This document shows positions 52,624-62,110 of a DNA stretch of 64,000 nt, piece by piece. Under the pieces are notes generated by a model. It searched no databases. It saw only the letters and a program-made list of their open reading frames with translations, and was not told where the DNA came from. Origin of the DNA: Labilibaculum sp. DW002. GTDB taxonomy: Bacteria; Bacteroidota; Bacteroidia; Bacteroidales; Marinifilaceae. The translations under genes were made by a program, and so were the position numbers. Location of the stretch: the NCBI RefSeq assembly GCF_029029525.1, contig NZ_JAKJSC010000001.1:620001-684000 (forward strand), written 5' to 3'. The stretch's first letter is position 1. The number at the start of each line of letters is the position of its first letter.

Positions 52624-55530
52624 TTAATGGATATAATTTAAAACATCCAGATGATTAACAACTTGTCTATATACTAATGAATTAATATAATAGTAGTTTT
52701 CTTTTTTTATTAATATTCCATCATCTGTAAAGACCATTAAATGAGCTAAACTTTCTTCTTTTTGCCAGGCAAGTATCGTCATATGCTCCTCTAGAGTAAG
52801 GCATCCATGCAAAAGCAGATTATACAAAGTAATTACTTGCGAATTACTTAAGGAGGTGAAAAATGAATAGTCCAAATGTCTGTATTGTAAGTAGAAGTTA
52901 TTGTCCTCGACATTCACAACAGATCGCATCCAAAACACCAAAGCCAATGACAGATTATTTTGTGCATAACTATAGAGCCGCTTGAAATAATCTTCTCTTA
53001 AATAATCCTGTTTCTGCGATTCAGTCATTTTTTTATAACTGCGTTTAGGATTGAAATTCTTTGCTTCTAGAAAGTTCAATTTAAATCCACTAAACTTATG
53101 CCGTTTTGTGATGATCTCGGTTAATTGATCTTTATTCAAATTTTCTAGCCTAACAATATGACCATAGTAATTGCTTACTTTCAGTGTATAATCAAAATAG
53201 TTAAACGTATATAGCAAGCAGGTACTTAACCAGAAGATCTTTTTGTTTGACTCCGAAATTAGCCTAAAGAAAAGTGGCAAAACTTTAAAACCATTTACTT
53301 TTCTGAGAAATAAATGATGCATATTTTCGATTATGATAATGCGCCGACCTTTTAATTCTCCTATTTGGCTATGTAGTTCATCCATAGACTCAAAACTGAG
53401 ATCATCAAAAACTGTTTTTAGAAATTCAATAAACTCATGCTCAGTTGTAATTTTCCGTTCCAGACTAAAACGATAAAAAGGATATTGGTGACCGAATTTT
53501 TCTTCAAAAATATTCACCGAGGAAGTCATACCGCTCCCCGTTTCTCCAACCAAACAAGTGGGTGCAAATTTACCACTCGTCCAATTACTGTATGCAATTT
53601 CGAATTGTTGTATAACTTTTGGTCTTTCTATTCGAAACTTGGCATTTGCTAAAGGTGCAATTTTAAACAATCGCTGATACATAAGCGGTAGACGAGCAAT
53701 GGCTTTCTCCGTTTCCGAAAGATAATTTGACAATTCACTCCCAATTGTTTCTGATTTATCTGACAATCCTAAAACTTCCCGATAAGCTGTATATTTTATA
53801 CGTGCTTGTTTTATCAGTCCAAGAAAGCGAACATGAGATTTGGTAAAAAGTTCTTTCGCAAATACCAAGACATTCATTACATTATTCCGAGCATCTTTGA
53901 TTCGCTTTTTACGAATCATTTCTGTTTGCTTCTGATTCAAATTATCAGGCAAAATAGCATTGGTAATTTCCTCAATAAATTGCCTGTTAATTTTACCTAA
54001 TTCTTCAATCAAATTTCTTGAAAGATCAAGATTGTGTTGTTTGTTTTCTTTTGCTTTTTTTAATGCTCTTTCGATACTATTTGCAAATTCTGCATGTTGA
54101 TCAGCTGAATCTTCTACATCTTTTGTATTGTAATACTCAAGCGCATACTCAACAACACCAGCTAAATCTCCAGCATTAGAAAGAGACAACTGAATACTAT
54201 TTATCAATTCATTTTTCTGTTTTAAAATGGTTTCTTCAACCGATTCAGACAAGCAACCTCGAACGATGGAGGAGACATTTGTTTCTCTTAATTTAGGAAC
54301 CCTTTCGTCTTGATCCCAGGCTTTTTTTACGGGCAACAAGTAACTCTCCATACTATTGGCATATTCTTCGGAGCATGAAGTATTCAACAAATCAAGATGA
54401 GCAATAAAATCCGTTTCCATTATCCTCTCAGTATAGGCCGGTATACCTTGCTTCAACAATTGTTCTGATAGTAAATCATTTTGAACAAAATGTAAATCTT
54501 CTTCTGTTGAAATTTTTTTGAATGCAGTTTCGAGAAGAGTCACAAAAGAATCATCTTTTGTAATAAGAATCTCATCAAACATATCTCGTAAGCTAACCTC
54601 TTTATTAATAAAATGATTTGTAAAGGATAGGTTCGAAAAACGTATTTCGTATACCAATCGCCAATGTTCGAATAAGGCAAATGCACGTCGCTGATAATTA
54701 TTTAGCAGGGTATTTTGAATCTTCAGGTATCGAGCAGATTTCTTTTTAAGTCTGCCTTGCTGAATCCTGCGCAATGGAAATTCGATTGTCCCAACTTTTG
54801 GATATAATTCCTCATAAAGAGCATCTAGATTTCTCTTTAATTGATCAAAAAATGCTTCAATTTCTTTTTTCCTTGACTGAATTAGCTCTGCACATTCCTT
54901 CAATTCTTTTTCCAGCTCATTTTCGCCCCAAGTTTCCTTAACAAGAATAAAGTTTTCAATCTGCCGATCTACAGCTTTGATTCTTTGAAAAATTTCTTGT
55001 CTAAACTGAAGTGTTTCACCGATAATCTGGTTCGTATTATCCAAAAAGTTTACCAAATAGACCAATTCAGCCAATTGTTTTTGGTTTACCTTATGTTTCC
55101 AAAATGTCTTGGAAATCGGACTCTTTTTAAATATCCTTCGAAAAATATTTACGCCACCTATCAGCATCCAATTGATCTTGAGAAAGAAAAGTTTCCCAAG
55201 CTTTCGGATCTTAAGAACTAAACGATCGGAGCTTTGGACATAAAATCTTTCTCGATTTTGAATTTCAGAAACAGCATCTTCAAAACCTTCAATGTATTCA
55301 TTCACATCGGTAAAATGATCAAAAAATTCTGTTCCCTCAATTGCATCTAATTCATTAAAGTGATCCTGAACATGCGAACTAAATTGTTTACTTAAATCAA
55401 AATATGCTGAATTATTTTTATGATCTCCTTTGCTCGCCTCTACCATATTTATAGTTTCTAGCAAAGTAGAAATCATATTCTCAGCGGGATGAAAAGATTC
55501 CACCAATTTTAAGGAGTATTTAGTGTACAT
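52624..55530 (-). CDS. Large unrecognised helical ATPase-like protein with altered Walker motifs
   Basis: I do not recognise the family of this 968-residue protein. Residues about 1-620 are helical with coiled-coil-like stretches; a weakly hydrophobic segment (LFFLKINWMLIGGVNIF, 114-130) could contact membrane. Residues about 640-860 look like a P-loop AAA/STAND NTPase: Walker A reads GETGSGMT (662-669), with Met668 where Lys is expected, and the Walker B-like strand IIIIEN (731-736) has Glu-Asn instead of Asp-Glu. A winged-helix-like C-terminus follows (SNSQVITLYNLLLHGCLTLE). It is co-transcribed with an MscS channel 33 bases downstream. ATP binding without hydrolysis, or a purely structural role, are both possible. 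Confidence 0.6.
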   Translation of the reverse strand: MYTKYSLKLVESFHPAENMISTLLETINMVEASKGDHKNNSAYFDLSKQFSSHVQDHFNELDAIEGTEFFDHFTDVNEYIEGFEDAVSEIQNRERFYVQSSDRLVLKIRKLGKLFFLKINWMLIGGVNIFRRIFKKSPISKTFWKHKVNQKQLAELVYLVNFLDNTNQIIGETLQFRQEIFQRIKAVDRQIENFILVKETWGENELEKELKECAELIQSRKKEIEAFFDQLKRNLDALYEELYPKVGTIEFPLRRIQQGRLKKKSARYLKIQNTLLNNYQRRAFALFEHWRLVYEIRFSNLSFTNHFINKEVSLRDMFDEILITKDDSFVTLLETAFKKISTEEDLHFVQNDLLSEQLLKQGIPAYTERIMETDFIAHLDLLNTSCSEEYANSMESYLLPVKKAWDQDERVPKLRETNVSSIVRGCLSESVEETILKQKNELINSIQLSLSNAGDLAGVVEYALEYYNTKDVEDSADQHAEFANSIERALKKAKENKQHNLDLSRNLIEELGKINRQFIEEITNAILPDNLNQKQTEMIRKKRIKDARNNVMNVLVFAKELFTKSHVRFLGLIKQARIKYTAYREVLGLSDKSETIGSELSNYLSETEKAIARLPLMYQRLFKIAPLANAKFRIERPKVIQQFEIAYSNWTSGKFAPTCLVGETGSGMTSSVNIFEEKFGHQYPFYRFSLERKITTEHEFIEFLKTVFDDLSFESMDELHSQIGELKGRRIIIIENMHHLFLRKVNGFKVLPLFFRLISESNKKIFWLSTCLLYTFNYFDYTLKVSNYYGHIVRLENLNKDQLTEIITKRHKFSGFKLNFLEAKNFNPKRSYKKMTESQKQDYLREDYFKRLYSYAQNNLSLALVFWMRSVVNVEDNNFYLQYRHLDYSFFTSLSNSQVITLYNLLLHGCLTLEEHMTILAWQKEESLAHLMVFTDDGILIKKENYYYINSLVYRQVVNHLDVLNYIH

Positions 55531-55757
55531 AGCTTATTGATTTATAATAGCAATTAAATCAAATTACAAAAAATACTTGATATCTGTATCTCTATGGTGT
55601 TATTTAAAATAAACAATTTTTATGATTCTTTATTTTTTGCTATACATTCTTAATTCATAGAGTGTTGACAATTAAAATCTACTCCTGAAATCTCTTGCTA
55701 TCAAATCTAATTTTTGTAACTTAAATTAGATATTTACTTACCATTAAAACTTGCCAT

Positions 55758-56588
55758 ATGTTTGAATCTTTAATTGATTTTGAAGCACTAAGAAGTTATT
55801 TTACGCTATTGGTTCCTAAATTAGCAACGGCATCATTAATTCTACTATTCACTTGGTTATTATGGTTTTCGTTGAGCAGAGTTCTTCAAAAAATTTTTAA
55901 GAAAACATCCTTTGATTTAACCTTACAAAAGTTCCTTTTAACAGTAAGTAAAATTACAATTATGACTATTGGAATTATGACTGCTTTGGGGCAAGTAGGT
56001 ATTAATATTGCATCAATACTTGCAAGTTTAGGTGTAGTTGGACTTACCATCGGTTTTGCTGCTAGAGATACTTTGTCTAATATTATATCTGGCCTTTTTA
56101 TATTCTGGGATAGACCATTTGTATTAAACGATCTTATAGAAGTAAAAGGAATGTATGGCAGAGTGGAAAACATCACCTTACGATCGACTAGAATTGTGAC
56201 CAATGAAGGAAAAATGCTGGCAGTCCCAAACACAACAATTATTAATGAGGTTGTTGCTTCTTATACCAACTTTCCACATCTAAGAATTGAGGTGGAATTT
56301 ACTGTTGGATCTAATGAAAATCTGACGAAAATTAGAAAAATCCTCAAAAACCTGGTTAGTTCAAATGATGTGTATATGCAATCTCCTATGTGTGAACTCT
56401 TAGTTGATGCTATTAATGATTATAATTTAGCCTTAATTTTTAGGGTTTGGATAGATAATGAGAGAGATCATATTCGCCTGAGAAACCAGCTCATTGAAGA
56501 TATTTACAACACCATGCTTGCAAATAAAATCGAAATGCCTCTTGAAACAATTCAAATGGCTCCTTTTGAAGTTAAGGTACAAAAATAA
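55758..56588 (+). CDS. MscS-family mechanosensitive channel
   Basis: This 276-residue protein has three N-terminal helices. The pore-helix region is SILASLGVVGLTIGFAARDT, then LSNIISGLFIFWDRPFVLND. Next come the beta domain VKGMYGRVENITLRSTRIVT with AVPNTTIINEVVASY, and the C-terminal domain ending in MPLETIQMAPFEVK. It is divergent from the 968-residue ATPase-like gene, whose start lies 227 bases away, so their promoters share one intergenic region. This is the third channel gene of the cluster. Gating properties cannot be read from sequence. Confidence 0.92.
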   Translation: MFESLIDFEALRSYFTLLVPKLATASLILLFTWLLWFSLSRVLQKIFKKTSFDLTLQKFLLTVSKITIMTIGIMTALGQVGINIASILASLGVVGLTIGFAARDTLSNIISGLFIFWDRPFVLNDLIEVKGMYGRVENITLRSTRIVTNEGKMLAVPNTTIINEVVASYTNFPHLRIEVEFTVGSNENLTKIRKILKNLVSSNDVYMQSPMCELLVDAINDYNLALIFRVWIDNERDHIRLRNQLIEDIYNTMLANKIEMPLETIQMAPFEVKVQK

Positions 56589-56589
56589 A

Positions 56590-56618
56590 AAAGACCACCT
56601 CTTTACGAGGTGATCTTT
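56590..56618 (+). terminator. Terminator after the third MscS gene
   Basis: A stem of about 11 bp with one mismatch (AAAGAcCACCTC / GAGGTGaTCTTT, loop TTTAC) directly follows the stop. It carries A-rich upstream and T-rich downstream sides and may act in both directions. Confidence 0.75.
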
Positions 56619-56668
56619 ACCAAAACGAATGCAGGTGAATGCCTTCACCTTCATCAACATCAAACAAA

Positions 56669-58030
56669 TTACTTTGTAGTTTCAGCAAGTCTTCGCTGAT
56701 CCAAATCGGACTTCATTATAACACAGGTTTCATGATCGATGGTGTAGAAATATAACAGAATAGCACAGGACATGTACAATATGCCTGGGATAACCGAAAC
56801 CATTAGCTTAATCCCTGTAATAGCTGTTTCTGTTTGTTCTACATTGGGAGTAAACTTGAATATAGCCAACAACCAACCTGCCAATGCACCTCCTATACCC
56901 CAACCTGCTTTTTGCGCGAAGGTAGCCGCTGAAAATACTAAGCCGGTAGATCTTCTTCCTGTTTTCCACTCCGAATAATCGGCAGTATCTGCAAGCATAG
57001 TCCACAACAAAGGCACTGCAGGCGCATAAGCCATTTTAGCCAGAATATTAAAAACGTAAATCATTGTTGTGTTTTTATTCCCAGGCAAATACAGGCAAAT
57101 GAAGAAAAATCCAGAAAGTAATGAACTAGCCAAAAACACATTACGTTTGCCGAATCTTTTTGCCAATGGTTTTGAAAATGGAATTGCCACAATTAAAGCA
57201 ACTGTACCAATCACATTAAACAATTGAACATTTTCTTCATTTCCTATATAATATTTGAAGTAGTAAGCAATGGACAAATTTTGCATTGCAAACATGATAA
57301 ACGATATAATGCCAACAAAAAACAGAATGACCCAAGGTTTGTTTTTAAATAGATTTTTAAAATCTTCCTTTAGGTTCTCTTTTTGTTCTTTAGGTGGTTG
57401 CACTCTCTCCTTAGTGGTTTTAAAGGTGATCATGAAGAGTGCAAAACTGATAATAGAAAACAAAATCAACGTGTACTGATAACCTTTCGCATTATCGCCC
57501 TGACCAAAATACAAGGCTAAAGTAAGAGCTGTTCCTGACACGATAAACTGACCAATAAAAGCAAAGATAAATCGGTACGAATTAAGGCCTGCTCTCTCGT
57601 ATGAATCAGAAGTCATTACAGCTCCTAATGATGAATAAGGAAGATTGATAGCCGTAAATACTGTCATTAATAACATATAGGTCACACCAGCATAAATCAC
57701 TTTACCTGTTGGGCCCAGATCTGGAGTTGTAAAAGTCAATACTGCCAAAACACTATAGGGTAATGCCATCCATAGTATATAGGGTCTAAATTTTCCCCAT
57801 CGAGTGTTTGTTCTATCAGCAATAATCCCCATTAAGGGATCGCTAAGCATATCCCAAAAACGGGCAATCAGCATAATGGTACCAGCTGCTGCTGCAGAAA
57901 TTCCAAAGGTATCGGTATAGAAAATTAGAATCCAGAAACCGACCATGTCCCACACAAAATGGGAGGCGGTATCTCCTAAGCTGTAGCCTATTTTTTCTTT
58001 TATCGATAGTTTTGACTCTATTTCATTCAT
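56669..58030 (-). CDS. GPH-family sugar:cation symporter
   Basis: This 453-residue membrane protein has twelve helices and fits the glycoside-pentoside-hexuronide family (MelB-like). KIGYSLGDTASHFVWDMVGF lies in helix 1, and IARFWDMLSDPLMGIIADRT with NTRWGKFRPYILW in the first loop holds the Asp residues that bind cation and sugar. Later blocks are DTADYSEWKTGRRSTGLVFS and GWGIGGALAGWLL. It imports a sugar or oligosaccharide with Na+ or H+. The gene is the last of the leftward glycan locus, after a 468-base gap, and may carry the products of the nearby glycosidases across the inner membrane. Confidence 0.9.
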   Translation of the reverse strand: MNEIESKLSIKEKIGYSLGDTASHFVWDMVGFWILIFYTDTFGISAAAAGTIMLIARFWDMLSDPLMGIIADRTNTRWGKFRPYILWMALPYSVLAVLTFTTPDLGPTGKVIYAGVTYMLLMTVFTAINLPYSSLGAVMTSDSYERAGLNSYRFIFAFIGQFIVSGTALTLALYFGQGDNAKGYQYTLILFSIISFALFMITFKTTKERVQPPKEQKENLKEDFKNLFKNKPWVILFFVGIISFIMFAMQNLSIAYYFKYYIGNEENVQLFNVIGTVALIVAIPFSKPLAKRFGKRNVFLASSLLSGFFFICLYLPGNKNTTMIYVFNILAKMAYAPAVPLLWTMLADTADYSEWKTGRRSTGLVFSAATFAQKAGWGIGGALAGWLLAIFKFTPNVEQTETAITGIKLMVSVIPGILYMSCAILLYFYTIDHETCVIMKSDLDQRRLAETTK

Positions 58031-58498
58031 TGCTGTTTGTTCCTTTTATTCTAAAGTTTTAACCTAATAGTTCCACTATTCGATCTTTTTATCCTCAAGC
58101 CGGATGGGCTCCTACTTTGTTTTTACCATCGGCATTTTAGAAATAGGAACTACCTCCATTTTCTGTCTACAGATATAATAAAACCGTAAGATCTTTATTT
58201 TAATTCTAATTAATGTGCTATTTACCGCTAGTATTGGGCTATCCGCCCAAACCCGACTTCATCTTTTTGGCTTGATCCAAAAAACGAAGCAAAAAAAATC
58301 AAGACTGATTTTAAAAAGCCTTCTTATTTATCTCTAAGTTAAAGTGCGGCCGGGTGATCTTCGAACAAGTTCTCAGCTTCCCGGTCTTACTAAAGCTTAA
58401 AGCCAAAACAAAATCTCTTTAAAATAATGCCAATCCATACGTAACTAAAACAATACTTTTAAAAATAATCATGTATTATAATTGAATCTAAAAGCTTC
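58031..58498. other. Intergenic region with hairpins in the glycan locus
   Basis: These 468 bases hold no gene. A hairpin TTTTTGG-CTTGAT-CCAAAAA lies at 58264-58283, flanked by CTTC/GAAG arms. A GC-rich inverted repeat CCGGG (58350-58354) / CCCGG (58380-58384) follows. A stretch around 58250-58410, read on the minus strand, looks like part of a dispersed intergenic element, but I cannot confirm this. Confidence 0.4.
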
Positions 58499-59458
58499 TT
58501 ACTTTATTTCAAATATATTATATGTTCTACTCCACTCAGTTTCCTGATTTGGTTTTAGGTTGATATCAAAAAATAACTCCGGACTCACAACATGTTTCCA
58601 TCCCCAAAGGTTGACTTTGTTTGTTTTAAAACTGCCTGTTTCTCTTATACCAATTTTACTTTTCGTGTTGATCAATTCCCATATGGCACCAACTTCTTTA
58701 TTAGCTGAAAGATTCCCGTAAAAAAATTGTTCTTCAGGCGTGCTATTAAAGGTAATTTGATCCTTCTGAACCAACACTTTTCCTTCTGGATTAATTGCAG
58801 CGTCAAATAAGTCAGTATTGAGTTCGAATGGAAATTTTAAGATATAATCAGAACCTATTAACTCTTTATTGATGGCTAAAAAATTGTGGTTGTATTCATT
58901 GGTCGAAATGTTTTTTCCGCCCGTATTGTGTAAATGATATCGAATTGCAAAACTACTTTCTAATAGTTCTATTTCTTTTCGTAACACATAAGAATAGCCG
59001 TTAACCATCGATGATTCACATTCAACAATTAGTTTGTTGGTATCTTTAATTACATTAAAATTAGCTGGCTTAATTTCATAAGCCTTACTAAAAGCATAGG
59101 TCTCTCCTTCTTTCGTTAATAAGCCGACTCCTATCTTAGGAAACCAGTCTCCTTCCTCACAGTCATCAAAGCCTACTGGTGTTTCAATCCCAAATTCATT
59201 GTAGAAGCCTTTGCCATAAATATTCTCTTTGTCTCCATCAATTTTTTCTTGAGTAGAAACAGGAATTCCTTTATATGTTACTGCCGTAATTTTTCCTGTC
59301 CAATCGAATCTTGAAAATTGGTAATTTTCCAATGGTAAATCAATGCAAATTTCTAGATTTTCATTTTGTAGGATGTGTGCCATGTTCGTATCTTTTTTCT
59401 GCTGAGCATTACTTATAAATGCGTAACATATCAGTAATAAGAATATTGTTTTTTTCAT
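58499..59458 (-). CDS. Exported aldose-1-epimerase/galactose mutarotase-like protein
   Basis: This 319-residue protein has a signal peptide (cleavage near ISNA-QQK) and a galactose-mutarotase-type beta-supersandwich (LENYQFSRFDWTGKITAVTY, VECESSMVNGYSYVLRKEIE, YNHNFLAINKELIGSDYIL). Tracts such as HNTGGKNISTNEYNHNFLAI place His residues like those of the family active site. It may interconvert anomers or bind and process oligosaccharides rather than monomers. It is periplasmic by prediction and lies 20 bases downstream of a glycosidase gene in the same leftward run. The exact substrate is unknown. Confidence 0.78.
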   Translation of the reverse strand: MKKTIFLLLICYAFISNAQQKKDTNMAHILQNENLEICIDLPLENYQFSRFDWTGKITAVTYKGIPVSTQEKIDGDKENIYGKGFYNEFGIETPVGFDDCEEGDWFPKIGVGLLTKEGETYAFSKAYEIKPANFNVIKDTNKLIVECESSMVNGYSYVLRKEIELLESSFAIRYHLHNTGGKNISTNEYNHNFLAINKELIGSDYILKFPFELNTDLFDAAINPEGKVLVQKDQITFNSTPEEQFFYGNLSANKEVGAIWELINTKSKIGIRETGSFKTNKVNLWGWKHVVSPELFFDINLKPNQETEWSRTYNIFEIK

Positions 59459-59478
59459 TCTTTAGAGCTTGATAAAGG

Positions 59479-60501
59479 CTATTTTGACTTCGATAAATTG
59501 ATGTACTTCTCTTTTACTATTTGAAACGCCTCTTTCTTATTTCTTTCAATATCAACAATCCCCCAGTATTCTTCATTTGGTGCTCCGTCATATGGAACGC
59601 CGCTACTATTAGGTGCCCATCCACCAGTATCCAAGCTGTTATTATTCCCAGCTTTCCATAGCTCATCAACAAAAGCAAAAAGAGTTACTCCCGAACAAAT
59701 TTCCTGATTGCTAAAAACAGATTCCAAAATATGTGATGTAGCATCAGCCTGAGCTAACTGGTTTTCACCTTGCTTATAGCCGTTCTTTGAAATCGTCATG
59801 TAACTGTCTGCTCCCGCTTCGGACAAATACATGGGCTTATTACTTATTTCAGCCCACTGTGAAAAAACCTCTCCCGGCTTATCCCACCGATAGACATTCA
59901 TCCCCCACACATCAATATTTGGACACATTTTAATCGCCAGTGAATCCGGTAATTCTCCATGAGCAGTGGTAACAGGGTGAGAAGGATCATGCTGATGAAT
60001 TTGCATTGCAGCCTTGTTTAAAGCTGTGTACCAATTCTTCATATCACCACCAAACCACTCGGGATGATAATTATATTCATTGCCAAGTTCCCAAAGCAGA
60101 ATTGCATCATGATTCTTGTAGGTGTTTATGTAATTGATAAAGGTTCCTGAAAGAATATCATTATGCCCACCTTGGTTGTAACCAAAGCCAATAATTACTT
60201 TTAGTCCGGCCTCATGTATCTCATCAAGAACAGAAACATCTGTTATGGGAGCATAAACCCTAATGGTATTTATTCCCGCCTCAAGCATTAAAGCCAAGTC
60301 TTCAGACAAATTATCAAAATTTCTTTTATCACTGCCTTTGGGAACAGGATGATAGCATATCCCTTTGATTGTATAAACTGAATCGTTTAATAAAATATTC
60401 CTACCATCAATTGAAATGCTATTGATATGAATTTCTTTACATGAAATAAGCAGCAAACTTATTGCAAAAATCAATACACTATTTTTCATCATAGTAAGCA
60501 T
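59479..60501 (-). CDS. TIM-barrel glycosidase-like lipoprotein
   Basis: This 340-residue lipoprotein (LLLISCKE, Cys about 21) has a clan GH-A (GH2/GH5-like) TIM barrel. AGINTIRVYAPITDVSVLDE resembles the strand-helix start, WELGNEYN (E142) is the acid/base Glu after strand 4, and MYLSEAGADSY (E228) the nucleophile after strand 7. It has neither sandwich domains nor carbohydrate-binding modules. The family number cannot be set from this view. Alternative in-frame ATGs lie 9 and 12 bases downstream of the annotated start. It is flanked by GH30 and mutarotase-like genes with 20-30 base gaps, so it belongs to the same glycan operon. Confidence 0.75.
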   Translation of the reverse strand: MLTMMKNSVLIFAISLLLISCKEIHINSISIDGRNILLNDSVYTIKGICYHPVPKGSDKRNFDNLSEDLALMLEAGINTIRVYAPITDVSVLDEIHEAGLKVIIGFGYNQGGHNDILSGTFINYINTYKNHDAILLWELGNEYNYHPEWFGGDMKNWYTALNKAAMQIHQHDPSHPVTTAHGELPDSLAIKMCPNIDVWGMNVYRWDKPGEVFSQWAEISNKPMYLSEAGADSYMTISKNGYKQGENQLAQADATSHILESVFSNQEICSGVTLFAFVDELWKAGNNNSLDTGGWAPNSSGVPYDGAPNEEYWGIVDIERNKKEAFQIVKEKYINLSKSK

Positions 60502-60529
60502 ATTTATTAGGTTTTATTACTATCAAGAC

Positions 60530-62023
60530 TTAAACAGGAATAATTACAGTTTGTAATGCCTGAGCATTAATCTGCACATCAACGGAACGATTTCCTAAGG
60601 AAATCTTCATGTTTTTAGCTTCTTCTTTCATATTCAAAATAACAAGAGCTATAGATCCATCAGGATTTTGTGCCGCTGTCATCATCAAATCATCATCTGA
60701 ATTCTCAAAGCCAATACGAACAGCACCTGGTCTGATGTATTTGCTAAAATGAGCCAAAGTATAATACATTGGGGTAAAATACACCTCATCTTTTGCAGGA
60801 TCAACAATTACAGGTGCCAAACACCAGTTACTGGCCCAATTGGGTCCACCTTGTGTATCCAAAACCATATTCCAATCTACCCATCCTTGTACCCAGTTGT
60901 TTAAACAACCAATAATATCTCGTGCATAACGATATACCGGTACATATTTCGGATGAAGATATTTCTGATCATCCGGTGCCCAATCCCAGCCCCAATCGGT
61001 AGCTTCTTTCTTCCAATACCAGGCATCATCATTCCAATGTGGCACTTCTGCATCAACACAGGCTTCCGACTGAATCATTAGCTTATTCGGTGCTTTATCA
61101 TGCGTATATTGTAAGACATCAGGCATATAATCGTAAGTACTGGCATACCAGTGGATCGCCATTCCATCAAAATATTTTGCTGATTCTTCATCTTTATACA
61201 TGATATCTGCCCACTCTTTAAGCTCATCTCTGTTCTGATCGTATCCTAAAATCTTAACATTATGACTGTGATCTTTTAATTTTGGTCCCAGATGCTTGCT
61301 TACAAATTCTACCATTTCTTCTGGTGTATAATGCATACTCTCCCAGTTGCTGTTATTTCCCAAAGGCTCATTCTCTACAGTTAATCCCCAAATATCAATT
61401 CCTTCGCTTTTATAGGCATCAATATATTTTGAGAAAAATAGCGCCCAGGTATCGTAGTATTCAGGTAATAATTTACCACCTTTCCAATCCTTGTTATCCT
61501 TCATCCAAGGTGGTGCTGTCCATGGGGAAGAAAGAATTTTGAATCCATCTTCTGATAGTTCCATTGCAGCCTTAATCATTGGAATGATATCATCTTGATC
61601 TTCTTTAATTGAAAAGTTCTCCAAAGCCATATCTCCTGCTACAGGAGCGTAAGAATAGTTGCTCAATGAAAAATCACATGAATTAATATGCGTTCGAGTT
61701 AACGAATATTTCGCTCCATCAGAACCAAAGTATGCGTCTAAAATCAAATGACGATTTTTCGGACTAAGCTGATTAAGCAAATAGGCCGATGATTCCGTAA
61801 AAGACCCACCAAAACCTGTAATCGTCTGATATTTTTCGTCAGGTAAAATTTGAATCGTTACAGCCTCATTTCCCGCAGAAAATTCAGTAATTTTTGTGAG
61901 TTTATTACCACTTGCTGATGTTTCGTATACATCAACTGGCAATTCGTTTTGCTTTGCGTTACATCCCATTAAAACAAGTATGAATAAAAAGGATAAATAA
62001 TGTTTTAAATTTTTCATATTCAA
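60530..62023 (-). CDS. GH30-family glycosidase lipoprotein
   Basis: This 497-residue lipoprotein (LVLMGCNA, Cys about 21) is a GH30 enzyme. TITGFGGSFTESSAYLLNQL marks the family start, GLTVENEP holds the acid/base (E219), IQSEACVD the nucleophile (E320), and a beta-sandwich follows (about 410-497; MTAAQNPDGSIALVILNMKE). GH30 members include beta-1,6-glucanases, beta-glucosidases and xylanases. The neighbouring GH5-like and GPH genes make a beta-glucan role (for example removing beta-1,6 branches from laminarin) attractive. That assignment is inference; the subfamily is not determinable from eye reading. Confidence 0.88.
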   Translation of the reverse strand: MNMKNLKHYLSFLFILVLMGCNAKQNELPVDVYETSASGNKLTKITEFSAGNEAVTIQILPDEKYQTITGFGGSFTESSAYLLNQLSPKNRHLILDAYFGSDGAKYSLTRTHINSCDFSLSNYSYAPVAGDMALENFSIKEDQDDIIPMIKAAMELSEDGFKILSSPWTAPPWMKDNKDWKGGKLLPEYYDTWALFFSKYIDAYKSEGIDIWGLTVENEPLGNNSNWESMHYTPEEMVEFVSKHLGPKLKDHSHNVKILGYDQNRDELKEWADIMYKDEESAKYFDGMAIHWYASTYDYMPDVLQYTHDKAPNKLMIQSEACVDAEVPHWNDDAWYWKKEATDWGWDWAPDDQKYLHPKYVPVYRYARDIIGCLNNWVQGWVDWNMVLDTQGGPNWASNWCLAPVIVDPAKDEVYFTPMYYTLAHFSKYIRPGAVRIGFENSDDDLMMTAAQNPDGSIALVILNMKEEAKNMKISLGNRSVDVQINAQALQTVIIPV

Positions 62024-62110
62024 TTTTTATCGTGCTATACTAGAATCAAAATATCCATCAATTTATTTGTCACTCCCGCATAATTCTGTGCGTTATTTAG
62101 AAGAGATATT

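Noticed and set aside
56633-56650. Terminator for the GPH symporter gene
   Set aside because: AGGTGAA-TGCC-TTCACCT is a clean small hairpin but lacks a T-run on the minus strand.
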